Part shown: positions 25,823-34,401 of the stretch, piece after piece
How positions within the stretch are numbered: the first letter of the stretch is position 1
Layout: each line of letters opens with the position of its first letter
Assembly (NCBI GenBank): GCA_964344685.1
Contig: CAYFOK010000001.1
Location: 186,001 to 250,000 of the forward strand
Reading direction: 5' to 3'
DNA length: 64,000 bases
From: Scalindua sp964344685
GTDB taxonomy: Bacteria > Planctomycetota > Brocadiia > Brocadiales > Scalinduaceae
The notes under the pieces: model-generated
Told to the model about the DNA's origin: nothing
Databases searched by the model: none
The model's input: only the letters and a program-made list of their open reading frames with translations
Program-made: the position numbers and the translations under genes

Positions 25823-26941
25823 ATGAAATACTGTCAAAAATGTATTCTTCCGGAAACACGGCCTAACTTATTGATTGGGGATGACGGTGTATGTAATGCC
25901 TGCAAGTCTCATGGAACAAAGTTTGATATAGATTGGCAGAAGCGTGAAGAAGCATTTCACAGTGTTGTGGAGAATGCGAAAGGTTGCAGTCAGGGTTATG
26001 ATTGCCTCATTCCAGTTAGCGGAGGGAAAGACAGTACGTGGCAGACCGTCAAATGCCTGGAGTCTGGACTAAATCCTCTTGCCGTGACCTGGAAAACACC
26101 GGCAAGAACAGAAATCGGCCAGAAAAATCTGGATAATCTGGTTGGTCTTGGTGTTGATCACATAGATTATCAGATAAATCCGAAGGTCGAGAAGAAATTC
26201 CTGTACCAGTCTTTTATTCGTTACGGAACAACATCTATCCCCATGCATATGGCTATATTTAATATTCCACTCAAAATTGCAGTCAGGTTTCAAATTCCGT
26301 TAGTTGTGTGGGGTGAAAATTCGGCCTTTGAGTATGGCGGCAGTGAGGACGAACAGAAAGGTTTTATTCTCGATAATAGCTGGTTAAAGAAATTTGGAGT
26401 GACTCACGGGACAACTGCCGTAGATTGGGTATCAGATAATTTGTCAGGGAAGGAATTATATCCTTACTTTGGTCCGGGAGATAACGAGTTGCATCAGGCC
26501 GGAGTACTAGCAGTTTTCCTGGGTTACTATTTCTTCTGGGATGTTGAATCAAGCCTGGATATCGCAAGGAAAAATGGATTCAAAGTGAGAGAAAAAGGCC
26601 CCAAAACAGGGTATTATAATTATGCTGATATAGATGATGACTTTATCTCAATCCATCACTGGATGAAATGGTATAAGTTCGGATTTACAAGGTTGTGGGA
26701 TAACCTGTCACTTGAAATCAGAAATGAACGGATGACTCGTGAAGAAGCAGTCAGGATAATAAAGGAAAGAGGAGACGAGGTGCCTCATGAAGATATTGAA
26801 ACGTTTTGTGAATATATTGGTATAAGCAGAAAGCACTTTAATGAAATCTGTGAAGAGTACAGAAACAGAGATATCTGGCATAACGATAACGGAAAATGGA
26901 AGATTAAGAATTTCCTGGTTTCTGATTGGAAGTGGCAATGA
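25823..26941 (+). CDS. N-acetyl sugar amidotransferase (WbpG/WbuX family), second copy
   Basis: The 372-residue protein is a clear homologue of the one at 4907. It has YCQKCILPETRP with C4 and C7, CNAC (zinc pairs), PVSGGKDSTWQT as the PP-loop, and WGENSAFEYGG. Unlike the first copy, it has no HisF/HisH pair beside it. It follows the asparagine-synthase-like gene by 7 bases. It could draw ammonia from the HisF/HisH pair at 3356-4910 or from the preceding AsnB-type protein. Having two copies suggests two amidinated positions or two different amidinated sugars. The reaction is expected from family knowledge, the substrate is not known. Confidence 0.84.
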   Translation: MKYCQKCILPETRPNLLIGDDGVCNACKSHGTKFDIDWQKREEAFHSVVENAKGCSQGYDCLIPVSGGKDSTWQTVKCLESGLNPLAVTWKTPARTEIGQKNLDNLVGLGVDHIDYQINPKVEKKFLYQSFIRYGTTSIPMHMAIFNIPLKIAVRFQIPLVVWGENSAFEYGGSEDEQKGFILDNSWLKKFGVTHGTTAVDWVSDNLSGKELYPYFGPGDNELHQAGVLAVFLGYYFFWDVESSLDIARKNGFKVREKGPKTGYYNYADIDDDFISIHHWMKWYKFGFTRLWDNLSLEIRNERMTREEAVRIIKERGDEVPHEDIETFCEYIGISRKHFNEICEEYRNRDIWHNDNGKWKIKNFLVSDWKWQ

Positions 26942-26984
26942 TCCCCGCCCCTCCATATTCGAAGTCTGGCTTTAATACCGTGAA

Positions 26985-27689
26985 ATGGATGAGATCAAAC
27001 TTTTCAAAATGCAATACTTTGTCTATATCCTGCGAAGTTTAAGGAGTGGAACCTTATACATTGGTTGCACATCTAATTTGTGCACACGTTTGTCAGATCA
27101 TCAAAAAGAACGATCCAGAGCAACGAAAGGTAGGGGGCCTTGGGAGCTTATTTACTACGAGGTATATCGACATCGAGAAGATGCTTATAAGCGTGAGCAG
27201 AGTCTCAAACAGTTCGGGGGAGCCTATAGACAATTGAAAAAGCGATTAAGCTGTGAGCTAAATGCATTCATAGAGGCAGATAAAATTGAGACATCTTTAT
27301 CGTTGAAAGGAGGGGACGGGGTGAAGTTTGAAGAAAAAAAACCACCGAGAACGTTTGAAGCAGGATCTGATATTAAACGCATAATCAAGGATTGCGGCAT
27401 GATTAAACTCTCCCCTGACGAGCAGGTAACGTTTGTGACAGAGTCTGGAAATGAATATGACTTGACACGTAAAGATTTTGGTTTTTATGCAACTCCATCA
27501 CTTAATGGCAGACTTAAAGAGTTTAATCTAAGAGCGGTACTCGTGAAAAACACTCAGGATCGATTCTTTATTCTTCTTGTCGAAAATGGTAAGGAAGACC
27601 TATTTGATAAATATATTGAAGAAGAGAAAATAACAATTGTTACCTGGCTGGATGATACAGAGACGTTATCAAAATTAGGTGATACATGA
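26985..27689 (+). CDS. GIY-YIG endonuclease domain fused in frame to a small conserved protein
   Basis: The 234-codon frame has two unlike parts. Residues 11-88 are a GIY-YIG nuclease domain of the UvrC-N/URI type: FVYILRSL, GTLYIGCTSNL, then a basic SRATKGRGPWELIYYE and AYKREQSLKQFG. Residues 113-234 form a separate beta-rich protein (DEQVTFVTESGNEYDLTRKD, GFYATPSLNGRL). The second part has its own in-frame GTG at 27321 with AAAGGAGGGG just upstream, so it may also be made separately as a 122-residue protein. The second part looks like a small glycan-locus protein whose function is unknown. The nuclease part is probably a later arrival. Confidence 0.7.
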   Translation: MDEIKLFKMQYFVYILRSLRSGTLYIGCTSNLCTRLSDHQKERSRATKGRGPWELIYYEVYRHREDAYKREQSLKQFGGAYRQLKKRLSCELNAFIEADKIETSLSLKGGDGVKFEEKKPPRTFEAGSDIKRIIKDCGMIKLSPDEQVTFVTESGNEYDLTRKDFGFYATPSLNGRLKEFNLRAVLVKNTQDRFFILLVENGKEDLFDKYIEEEKITIVTWLDDTETLSKLGDT

Positions 27690-27696
27690 GGTATAT

Positions 27697-28533
27697 ATGC
27701 CAATAGGTAATGATATCAATACGCAACTATGTCCGATGTGCAGCGGAACATCACTTGAAACAATATATAAGTATACTGCTCCGCCAGAGGGTGAGATTAT
27801 TTATGGGTTTAATAATGATATCGAGTATTACAGAGAGTATCTGCAATGCAATCTTTGCCGGCATTTTATTTCGTCGTATAAAATAGATCAGAGATCTCTA
27901 TACACTGGCGATTATGTTGCGTCTAATTATAAGGATGTAGACGGGATCCGTGAAAATTTTAAGAGAATTGTTTCTCTTACTCCGGGAGAATCTGATAATA
28001 CGGAACGGGCAGTAAGGATTAACAAGTTTGCGAAGAAACACTTTAGTGAAAGTATAGAAGGCAAAACATTACTCGATATCGGGTCCGGACTAGGGGTTTT
28101 CCCATATGTAATGAAGCAATCAGGATGGGTGTGTACTGCGCTTGATCCTGATCATAATGCGGTAAAACATCTTGAGGAGTCTGTTGGCGTGCAGGCATTG
28201 CATGGGGAGCTGTTAACGATTTCGGTTCCAGGCACGTATGATCTCATTACGTTTAATAAAGTACTTGAGCATGTTAACAATCCGATTGAAATGTTAAAAG
28301 GTAGCAGGCAGTATCTTGGAAGTGGAGGGTTTGTGTATATTGAGTTACCGGATGCAGAGATGGCAGCTTGTGATGGTCAGGATCGAGAGGAGTTCTTTAT
28401 AGAACATTTACATGTATTTAGTTTTACATCGGTATCTATTTTGGCACATAAAGCCGGTTTTGTTCCTGTGACTATTGAACGCTTTCAGGAACCGAGCGGA
28501 AAATACACACTTTCTGCATTTCTTGTTGAATGA
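27697..28533 (+). CDS. SAM-dependent methyltransferase with N-terminal zinc ribbon
   Basis: About 278 residues. Near the N-terminus CPMCSG and CNLCRHF form a two-CxxC zinc ribbon. The methyltransferase core has LLDIGSGLGVFPYVM (motif I), ALDPDHNAV, FNKVLEHVNNP (motif with EH) and VYIELPDAE. This resembles the C-methyltransferase-like group of sugar enzymes that carry an N-terminal zinc finger. A GTG at 27679 is in frame and overlaps the previous gene, but ATG 27697 has GAGG at 27687-27690 and is preferred. It may C- or O-methylate a nucleotide sugar. Substrate unknown. Confidence 0.78.
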   Translation: MPIGNDINTQLCPMCSGTSLETIYKYTAPPEGEIIYGFNNDIEYYREYLQCNLCRHFISSYKIDQRSLYTGDYVASNYKDVDGIRENFKRIVSLTPGESDNTERAVRINKFAKKHFSESIEGKTLLDIGSGLGVFPYVMKQSGWVCTALDPDHNAVKHLEESVGVQALHGELLTISVPGTYDLITFNKVLEHVNNPIEMLKGSRQYLGSGGFVYIELPDAEMAACDGQDREEFFIEHLHVFSFTSVSILAHKAGFVPVTIERFQEPSGKYTLSAFLVE

Positions 28534-28618
28534 TAGAATATCTTATCTAAACTTGAAATAGAACAAATTGTTATGTAGTGTTTAACTCTTTTTATTAATA
28601 GAAAAGGTGGAGAGGAGC

Positions 28619-29356
28619 ATGGCTTCCTTAAAAGGTTCTTATAGAAAGAAGAACGATTTAGCTTATTTGGATCCTGCAGTTTATGCAGAGCCTAAAGAAT
28701 ATTTCAAGTTACTTGTTCGTATTATACAGGATAACTACGGCCAGAAGCCGATATCTTTAATTGATGTTGGGTGTGCTTCCGGCGCATTTATACATTATGC
28801 GAAAGCCAATCTTAACATTGTAGATTGTGCTGGCACTGATGTTTCAGAGGAACTGATTCATACCGCTAAGCAACAATTGCCGGATGTTGAATTTTATATT
28901 AATTCTATTAATGCCCCTGAAATGAATTTTGAACAGAAATTTGATATTTGTGTATGTTTGGGAACTCTTTGTATTTTTGATGAAATTGAGCGGCCACTTA
29001 GGAACTTGCTTAACTTAATTAAAAGCGGAGGGTCCTTATTTATTTTTGATGCTTTCAATGAAGAACCGGTTGATATGATTATGAGGTACCGTGTTGTAGG
29101 AGATAATGAAGATGATCAATGGGGATCAGGTTTAAATGTTCCCAGTATGGTTACTATGGAGCGATTGTTCAAAAAATATAACAGGGATATTGAGATTGAA
29201 TGGGTTGATTTTGAAATGCCGTTTCATATTCCAAAACGGGATGATAGTCCAATGAGACAATGGACAATAGAGACGAAGCAGAGAAAACACCAGGTTGTTG
29301 TTGGTACAGGGCAATTTCTAAACCAGAAAATTGTTCAGGCAAGAATAAAAAAATAA
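28619..29356 (+). CDS. SAM-dependent methyltransferase
   Basis: About 245 residues with a class I core: LIDVGCASGAFIHYA (motif I), GTDVSEELI, and CVCLGTLCIFDEIERPLRN followed by GGSLFIFDAFNEE. The latter part (RDDSPMRQWTIE) is specific to this protein. The start ATG 28619 has AGAGGAG just before it; a GTG at 28607 is less likely. It follows another methyltransferase and precedes a sulfotransferase-like protein, so it probably acts on the same glycan unit. Nothing more specific can be said. Confidence 0.75.
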   Translation: MASLKGSYRKKNDLAYLDPAVYAEPKEYFKLLVRIIQDNYGQKPISLIDVGCASGAFIHYAKANLNIVDCAGTDVSEELIHTAKQQLPDVEFYINSINAPEMNFEQKFDICVCLGTLCIFDEIERPLRNLLNLIKSGGSLFIFDAFNEEPVDMIMRYRVVGDNEDDQWGSGLNVPSMVTMERLFKKYNRDIEIEWVDFEMPFHIPKRDDSPMRQWTIETKQRKHQVVVGTGQFLNQKIVQARIKK

Positions 29357-29393
29357 TTCTAAGATCGTTTCTCAGGTTAACAGAAAAAAGAGC

Positions 29394-30518
29394 ATGATTA
29401 ATACTTTAGAGACTATATCAGAGGTTCTGCATGATTTCGAAGAACTGGCACCATACCCTCTGAAGCCATTCTGGAACCATATGATGCCTGATATTGTTGA
29501 TGATCCTTACTGGAGAGAGAGCATGGATCACCGTCAGGAATTTCAAAAGCATCTTGTAATTATATCCGGTCCCTCCCGTAATGGAAATCACCTGATACAC
29601 TCTTTGCTGGACAACCATCCGCAGTTATCACGCTTAGCAGGTGAGGATTCCTTCCTATCGGCATTTTTTAATGAAATGGTTAAGAGTAAAGAGAATGCAA
29701 TGGCTCGTTTATGTAGTGATGATCTGGTGAGCTTTATTCTGAACCTTTCTGGTTATGGCTGTAACAAATGGAAGCAATTTAGTGAATTGGCCAGAGATGG
29801 TCTCATACAGAAAACAGAAGTATGGGCCGGGATTCAAGAGGGCCTTGATATTGTTGTTGATTACCAGGATACGATGCCGGAGATTGATTATTTATCTTAT
29901 GAGTCTCAGCTTAAGAAACGTGCCAAAGAAATTCAGAATGCAAAAGCTTTTATAGATGTATTCTGGATGTATCTTAATGCATTAATGAAGCTTGATACAA
30001 AGCATAATAATGAAGGAAGATTTCTATATGTTGCATCAGGCCTTCGACCGGAACTTTATTATTTGTTTGAGCATACTGATAAAATCAAGTGTGTGACGCC
30101 GGTGAGGCCTTTTGAAAGTTATTATTACTCATTTGCAAAGGGAAAACTTAAATCCTATGAGATTGATGACGAATTAATATCAGTAGCCTGGGATCATTGG
30201 AAATGTAAAGTTTTTGATTATTTACTCTTAAAAAAATGGTATCCGGATTACATATGTCTGGTGAATTTTAATCATGTTATTAAAGAGACTGAAAAGACGG
30301 CACGTGAAATTTGTAGATTTCTTAATATTGAATATAATGACTCGTGTTTGTCTGCAACAACGCTGGGGCATCCGAATAAGGGGAATTCTTCCTTCCCAAA
30401 GGTTGAATCCGAGAGGGGTACATTTTATAAAAAGAGTGTGGACAAAGTCCTTCCTCAAGAATACTGGCCGGATGAATATCCAAAGCTTTGGGATATGGTT
30501 CTAAAGTATGCTATCTAA
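29394..30518 (+). CDS. Sulfotransferase-family protein, divergent
   Basis: A 374-residue protein. The start of the domain is LVIISGPSRNGNHLIHSLLDNHP (the 5'-phosphosulfate-binding P-loop-like turn followed by a helix), and VTPVRPFESYYYSFA resembles the 3'-phosphate-binding arginine-serine region. The intervening region is larger than in the first sulfotransferase at 16981 and unrelated in detail. Late CRFLNIEYND resembles the C-terminal part of the family. It may transfer sulfate from PAPS made by the kinase at 18714. Confidence is moderate because the motifs are spread out. Confidence 0.6.
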   Translation: MINTLETISEVLHDFEELAPYPLKPFWNHMMPDIVDDPYWRESMDHRQEFQKHLVIISGPSRNGNHLIHSLLDNHPQLSRLAGEDSFLSAFFNEMVKSKENAMARLCSDDLVSFILNLSGYGCNKWKQFSELARDGLIQKTEVWAGIQEGLDIVVDYQDTMPEIDYLSYESQLKKRAKEIQNAKAFIDVFWMYLNALMKLDTKHNNEGRFLYVASGLRPELYYLFEHTDKIKCVTPVRPFESYYYSFAKGKLKSYEIDDELISVAWDHWKCKVFDYLLLKKWYPDYICLVNFNHVIKETEKTAREICRFLNIEYNDSCLSATTLGHPNKGNSSFPKVESERGTFYKKSVDKVLPQEYWPDEYPKLWDMVLKYAI

Positions 30519-30526
30519 AAAATATC

Positions 30527-31915
30527 GTGAAAATTGTATTTATTAATTTATCACTGCGTCCTGATTCAAAGCGCAAACACCTGCCGGTAGGACTTTCCTA
30601 CATAATGACCTCAGTTAAAAAAGCAGGCTTTACCTTTGACTTGATTGACATGGATGTCGATAACGTGTCGATGGAAGATCTTGAGTCAATAATATCTAAA
30701 AGTGATTATGACGTCTATGCTTATGGTTGTATCGTGACAGGCTTCAAGTGGGTGAAAAGGAGTGCATCCATTATTAAGAAAGTGAACCCTCATGCAGTTA
30801 TCATTGCAGGTAATTCCGTCGCCACCTCTATTCCTGATATCCTTCTGAGTAATACCCAGGTTGATATTGCGGTACTTGGTGAGGGTGACAGAAAAATTGT
30901 AGAGATATTAAAAGTGCTGGATAGTAAGAGAGACTTAAGCGAAGTACGGGGTGTTGCCTATAAAGAAAATGGCAGGATTGTTAACACAGGCGTTGGAGAG
31001 GCTGTTCCCGATCTGGATGAGATTGGGTTTCCGGACTGGAACATTTTTAACCTTGATAAATATAGGAAATATGAAAAAGTAAATGCCAATACATTTTCAG
31101 AAAGCGAAATACGTTCTTTTCCTCTCAATTCAGCAAGGGGCTGCCCTTTTAGATGTACTTTTTGTTATCATGTTTTTAAAAATGATAAATACAGAAAGTA
31201 TTCGGAAGGGGCTATTATTGAAGAAATAAAAAGACTGCATTATGAATATGGATGCAATCATATTTCGTTCTGGGATGAATTATCATTTTCGAGTATCAAG
31301 AGTATAAATCAAATTGTTGAGAGGTTGTCCTGCCTGGACTTTAAAATTGCCTGGGAAGCTCCTGTACGTGGAAATTTACTTAAAAAAGAGCACGTTCCAT
31401 TAGTAAGGAAGATGAAGGAATCCGGGGCTGAGTGTATATCTTTTTCTCTGGAAAATGCTAATCCGGAAATACTCAAAGCTATGAACAAAAAAATGAATGT
31501 TTTGCAGTTTATAGAGCAGGTGGAGGCCCTCTGGGAAGGAGGTGTTACGCCTCTAACCAGTGTTATTTTCGGATATCCTCAGGAGACACCTGAAACTATA
31601 CAGAGCACTCTTGATGTATGTGAAGAGTGCAACATATTTCCTAGTGTAGGGTTTTTGCTGCCGTTACCCGCTACACCTATATACGAATGGGCTAAAGAAA
31701 ATGGTTATATAGTTAATGAGGTGGAATATCTTGAAAGGATTGGAGATAGACAGGATTTTCATATCAATCTGACAAGCATGTCGGATGAGGAGTTTGTGGG
31801 AACGGTTACCACTAAACTGGAAGCACTGGCGAAGAAACAGAGGCTGGATCTGGAATCCGTTTTTAAGACAGTAACTTATCAAAGGCCAAAAGCGGCAGGT
31901 AAGGTTATGAGATGA
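30527..31915 (+). CDS. B12-binding-domain radical SAM protein
   Basis: About 462 residues. The N-terminal 150 residues form the cobalamin-binding-type Rossmann domain (KIVFINLSLRPDSK, DVYAYGCIVTGFKW, VAVLGEGDR-like AVLGEGDRK). The radical SAM domain has ARGCPFRCTFCYHVF, with cysteines 206, 210 and 213. A C-terminal block (PATPIYEWAKENG, INLTSMSDEEF) repeats that of the partial gene at 1-272. The open frame starts at TTG 30488 inside the previous gene, but GTG 30527 gives the normal MKIVFINLS start. Members often methylate unactivated carbons or add C-C bonds. The target here is unknown. Confidence 0.83.
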   Translation: MKIVFINLSLRPDSKRKHLPVGLSYIMTSVKKAGFTFDLIDMDVDNVSMEDLESIISKSDYDVYAYGCIVTGFKWVKRSASIIKKVNPHAVIIAGNSVATSIPDILLSNTQVDIAVLGEGDRKIVEILKVLDSKRDLSEVRGVAYKENGRIVNTGVGEAVPDLDEIGFPDWNIFNLDKYRKYEKVNANTFSESEIRSFPLNSARGCPFRCTFCYHVFKNDKYRKYSEGAIIEEIKRLHYEYGCNHISFWDELSFSSIKSINQIVERLSCLDFKIAWEAPVRGNLLKKEHVPLVRKMKESGAECISFSLENANPEILKAMNKKMNVLQFIEQVEALWEGGVTPLTSVIFGYPQETPETIQSTLDVCEECNIFPSVGFLLPLPATPIYEWAKENGYIVNEVEYLERIGDRQDFHINLTSMSDEEFVGTVTTKLEALAKKQRLDLESVFKTVTYQRPKAAGKVMR

Positions 31916-31937
31916 TTTGTTTGTTGAGTGAGTATGA

Positions 31938-32825
31938 ATGATAAATACAATAAGAGAAATACGAAATGCTGTAAGTGAACATCGCCATAATAAGTATATA
32001 TCGTATAAAGAGGCGTTTAAGAACTGGTATAGCTCCAGAAATAGTAATTATGAAATATATACTCTGAACAGTGTAAGAAAATTTAAGACCGCAGATACGA
32101 TATTTATACTGGGTAATGGACCATCTTTAAATCTATTAAGCAGTGATCATATAAAAGAGATAGACAGTCACAATTCTTTTGGTATCAGTTATTCGTACTT
32201 GAAGGATGAAATAATTCCAACATTCCATGTGCCTGCTATGGAAAATAATAAGTATGCAAATCTTAAATTACGTCGAGATATGTTTAGCAATTATAGAGAA
32301 AAATATAGAGAGGTGGTAATGTTCATTAGCACCAAGGCATTGCTTAGAATGGCGCATCCAAGGGTAACTCCATATTTCTTTCCGGAAGATGCGAAATGTT
32401 GTATTTTCCGGCAGCCGGAGGCAATTAGATTAGAAAAAAAAAGACCTTTTAAAGATGAGGATTTTGATAAATCACTGCTTTATAGGGGTAGTTTATCGTG
32501 TGTGTTACACTTAGCATTAAAGCTTGACTATAAGAAGATTGTGCTATTAGGTGTTGATTTAGATAAATGGAGTTATTTTTATGAAAATATGGAAAAAATG
32601 GCCTGGTATGTAAAGAAAACACATAATGAGGCTTATGGTGTTGAGCACATTAAAGAGAAAGAGAAAAGATATACTCTTATGTATACTAATCAGAGTAAGC
32701 CTCATCCATTAGATGAATATTTGTATGCTTTAAAGGATTATCTTAAAAGGAAGAAAGATGTTAATTTGTTTATAGGGTTTAAGGATAATATTCTCTATCC
32801 AAAAATTCCTGCCTATTTTGGTTAA
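31938..32825 (+). CDS. Candidate glycosyltransferase of the GNGPS (CST sialyltransferase / DUF115-like) group
   Basis: The 295-residue protein has TIFILGNGPSLNLLSSDHI (GNGPSL at 59-64), the phosphate/nucleotide turn shared by Campylobacter-type sialyltransferases and DUF115/Maf proteins. A second landmark is YRGSLSCVLHLALKL (182-196), leading to IVLLGVDLDKW (202-212), equivalent to the G-S-x-x-x-x-A-x-x-G and GxDL region of these folds. No other window gene looks more like a CMP-nonulosonate transferase. It is therefore the best candidate to transfer the acid sugar. Low overall similarity to named members keeps the call tentative. Confidence 0.55.
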   Translation: MINTIREIRNAVSEHRHNKYISYKEAFKNWYSSRNSNYEIYTLNSVRKFKTADTIFILGNGPSLNLLSSDHIKEIDSHNSFGISYSYLKDEIIPTFHVPAMENNKYANLKLRRDMFSNYREKYREVVMFISTKALLRMAHPRVTPYFFPEDAKCCIFRQPEAIRLEKKRPFKDEDFDKSLLYRGSLSCVLHLALKLDYKKIVLLGVDLDKWSYFYENMEKMAWYVKKTHNEAYGVEHIKEKEKRYTLMYTNQSKPHPLDEYLYALKDYLKRKKDVNLFIGFKDNILYPKIPAYFG

Positions 32826-32902
32826 AACAGAATAGTTAATTTCATCCGGATATCTAAAGTAAAATTTCATTCTAAATTTGTAGAGTTAAAGAGGTTTTTA
32901 TA

Positions 32903-33448
32903 GTGACAATCTTTGAAATGGTGTATAGGAAGTTGTCAGGGGATTTTTCTTTATCTGCTCGATTTCAATCCCCTGGAAGAATAACAATCGGGCAGGAAAC
33001 AAAAATCAAGCCGAATGTTTTCATAAATGCTTCTGCAGGTGAAGTAAGTGTCGGATCACGATGCTATATAGATCGTAATGTTTTATTATCATGCAATGGG
33101 GGAAATATTGTCATTGGGAATCACTGTTCACTAAATCCCTTTTGTGTTGTATATGGCCATGGTGGGTTGAAAATTGGAAACGATGTTAGAATTGCAACCG
33201 GCACTGTAATAATACCCGGGAATCATGGGTATAAAGACAGAAATATTTTAATTTGTGATCAACAAAAAAGTGCAGAGGGGATAGTTATTGGAAATGATTG
33301 CTGGATTGGGGCTAATGTAACAATTCTTGACGGTGTAAATATAAGCGATGGTTGTGTAATTGGTGCGGGAAGCGTTGTTACAAAATCTATAGAGCCATAT
33401 GCTGTTGCTGTAGGTAATCCGATTAGAATTATTAATCACAGGAAGTAG
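32903..33448 (+). CDS. Left-handed beta-helix (hexapeptide-repeat) acyltransferase
   Basis: A 181-residue protein built of hexapeptide repeats (VSVGSRCYIDRNV, IVIGNHCSLNP, IVIGNDCWIGANVTIL, CVIGAGSVVT) typical of O- or N-acetyltransferases of the NodL/LacA/WbbJ type, working as a trimer with acetyl-CoA. The motif NDCWIGANVTILDGV is the family's conserved turn, and GNHGYKDR contains the likely catalytic His. The start is GTG 32903 after AAGAGGTTT. It probably O-acetylates a glycan sugar. The stop is followed by a short gap before the next methyltransferase. Confidence 0.82.
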   Translation: MTIFEMVYRKLSGDFSLSARFQSPGRITIGQETKIKPNVFINASAGEVSVGSRCYIDRNVLLSCNGGNIVIGNHCSLNPFCVVYGHGGLKIGNDVRIATGTVIIPGNHGYKDRNILICDQQKSAEGIVIGNDCWIGANVTILDGVNISDGCVIGAGSVVTKSIEPYAVAVGNPIRIINHRK

Positions 33449-33504
33449 AAATGCTGAGATGGCTCTTCCGGGAAGATATTATTATGAATCAATAGATAAG
33501 TAGT

Positions 33505-34323
33505 ATGAGAAGTTTATATAACGAGAGCTATAGAAATTCACAACTAAGTAAGTTTCGTAATCGTAATGACAATCATTTTGGTAAGCATATACTGCTTGCA
33601 AAAAGGCTGGTTGCAGAATACGGTTCTGATTCTTCCTCAACATTGCTTGATCTTGGTTGTTCTATTGGTACACTTGCTCTTGAATTTGCGTTGGAAGGAT
33701 ATAAAACCATAGGGTTGGATTTCAATTACAAGGCCCTGGGCCAGGGCAGGGAACTTGCCAGGGAGTTAGGCTGTTGCCCCAAGTGGGTATGTGGTGATGC
33801 CGGATCATTCAGTTTAAGGGAAAAGGTTGATGTTGTTGTCTGCTTCGATCTGTTTGAGCATTTAAGTGATGATGTTATTAAAAGAGCATTAGCCTGTGTC
33901 AGAGAGAACCTCAAGCCAAATGGTGTGTTTGTATTTCATACATTTCCTACTTTGTACAATCATGTATTCTACGAGGGGGTATTGACATGTCTACCACTTA
34001 TTCCGTTCCGAAATCTCTCAGAAGATAGATTTGAGGCTCTGGTTCATGGATATGCACATTTTCTGGATCTGTTCTATCTTTTGAGATATGGAAGGACACA
34101 TAAAATGGTCATTGCTGAAACTGTACATTCAAATCCACTGTCAAAAGAAGCTCTTAAGGCTTTTCTCCTGGAGGCAGGATTTGATATTGCTGTTCTTGAA
34201 ACAGCTTTGGATTCGATCAATCCGCTTAAACCATACCAGGGGAGATTGGCTAAAAAGTTTTTTTCAAACCAGCCGGTTGCCCACCGTAGTATCTGGGGTG
34301 TTGCTTGCATTGATTCCAGGTAG
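33505..34323 (+). CDS. SAM-dependent methyltransferase
   Basis: A 272-residue class I enzyme. It has TLLDLGCSIGTLALEFA (motif I), GLDFNYKALGQG, the CFDLFEHLSDDVI strand and GVFVFHTFPTLYNHVFYE. The C-terminal hundred residues are extra and include HGYAHFLDLFYLL. It is one of nine full methyltransferase genes in the window and lies next to an acetyltransferase and another methyltransferase. Its target is probably a sugar hydroxyl or carboxyl, but this cannot be fixed. ATG 33505 is the clear start. Confidence 0.76.
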   Translation: MRSLYNESYRNSQLSKFRNRNDNHFGKHILLAKRLVAEYGSDSSSTLLDLGCSIGTLALEFALEGYKTIGLDFNYKALGQGRELARELGCCPKWVCGDAGSFSLREKVDVVVCFDLFEHLSDDVIKRALACVRENLKPNGVFVFHTFPTLYNHVFYEGVLTCLPLIPFRNLSEDRFEALVHGYAHFLDLFYLLRYGRTHKMVIAETVHSNPLSKEALKAFLLEAGFDIAVLETALDSINPLKPYQGRLAKKFFSNQPVAHRSIWGVACIDSR

Positions 34324-34401
34324 TAGGTGTAAGACTTATTGGTATTGAATTGTATAGGGCTGCATGATCCTTATGTTATTAACAATACTAGAAAGAGGAA
34401 T

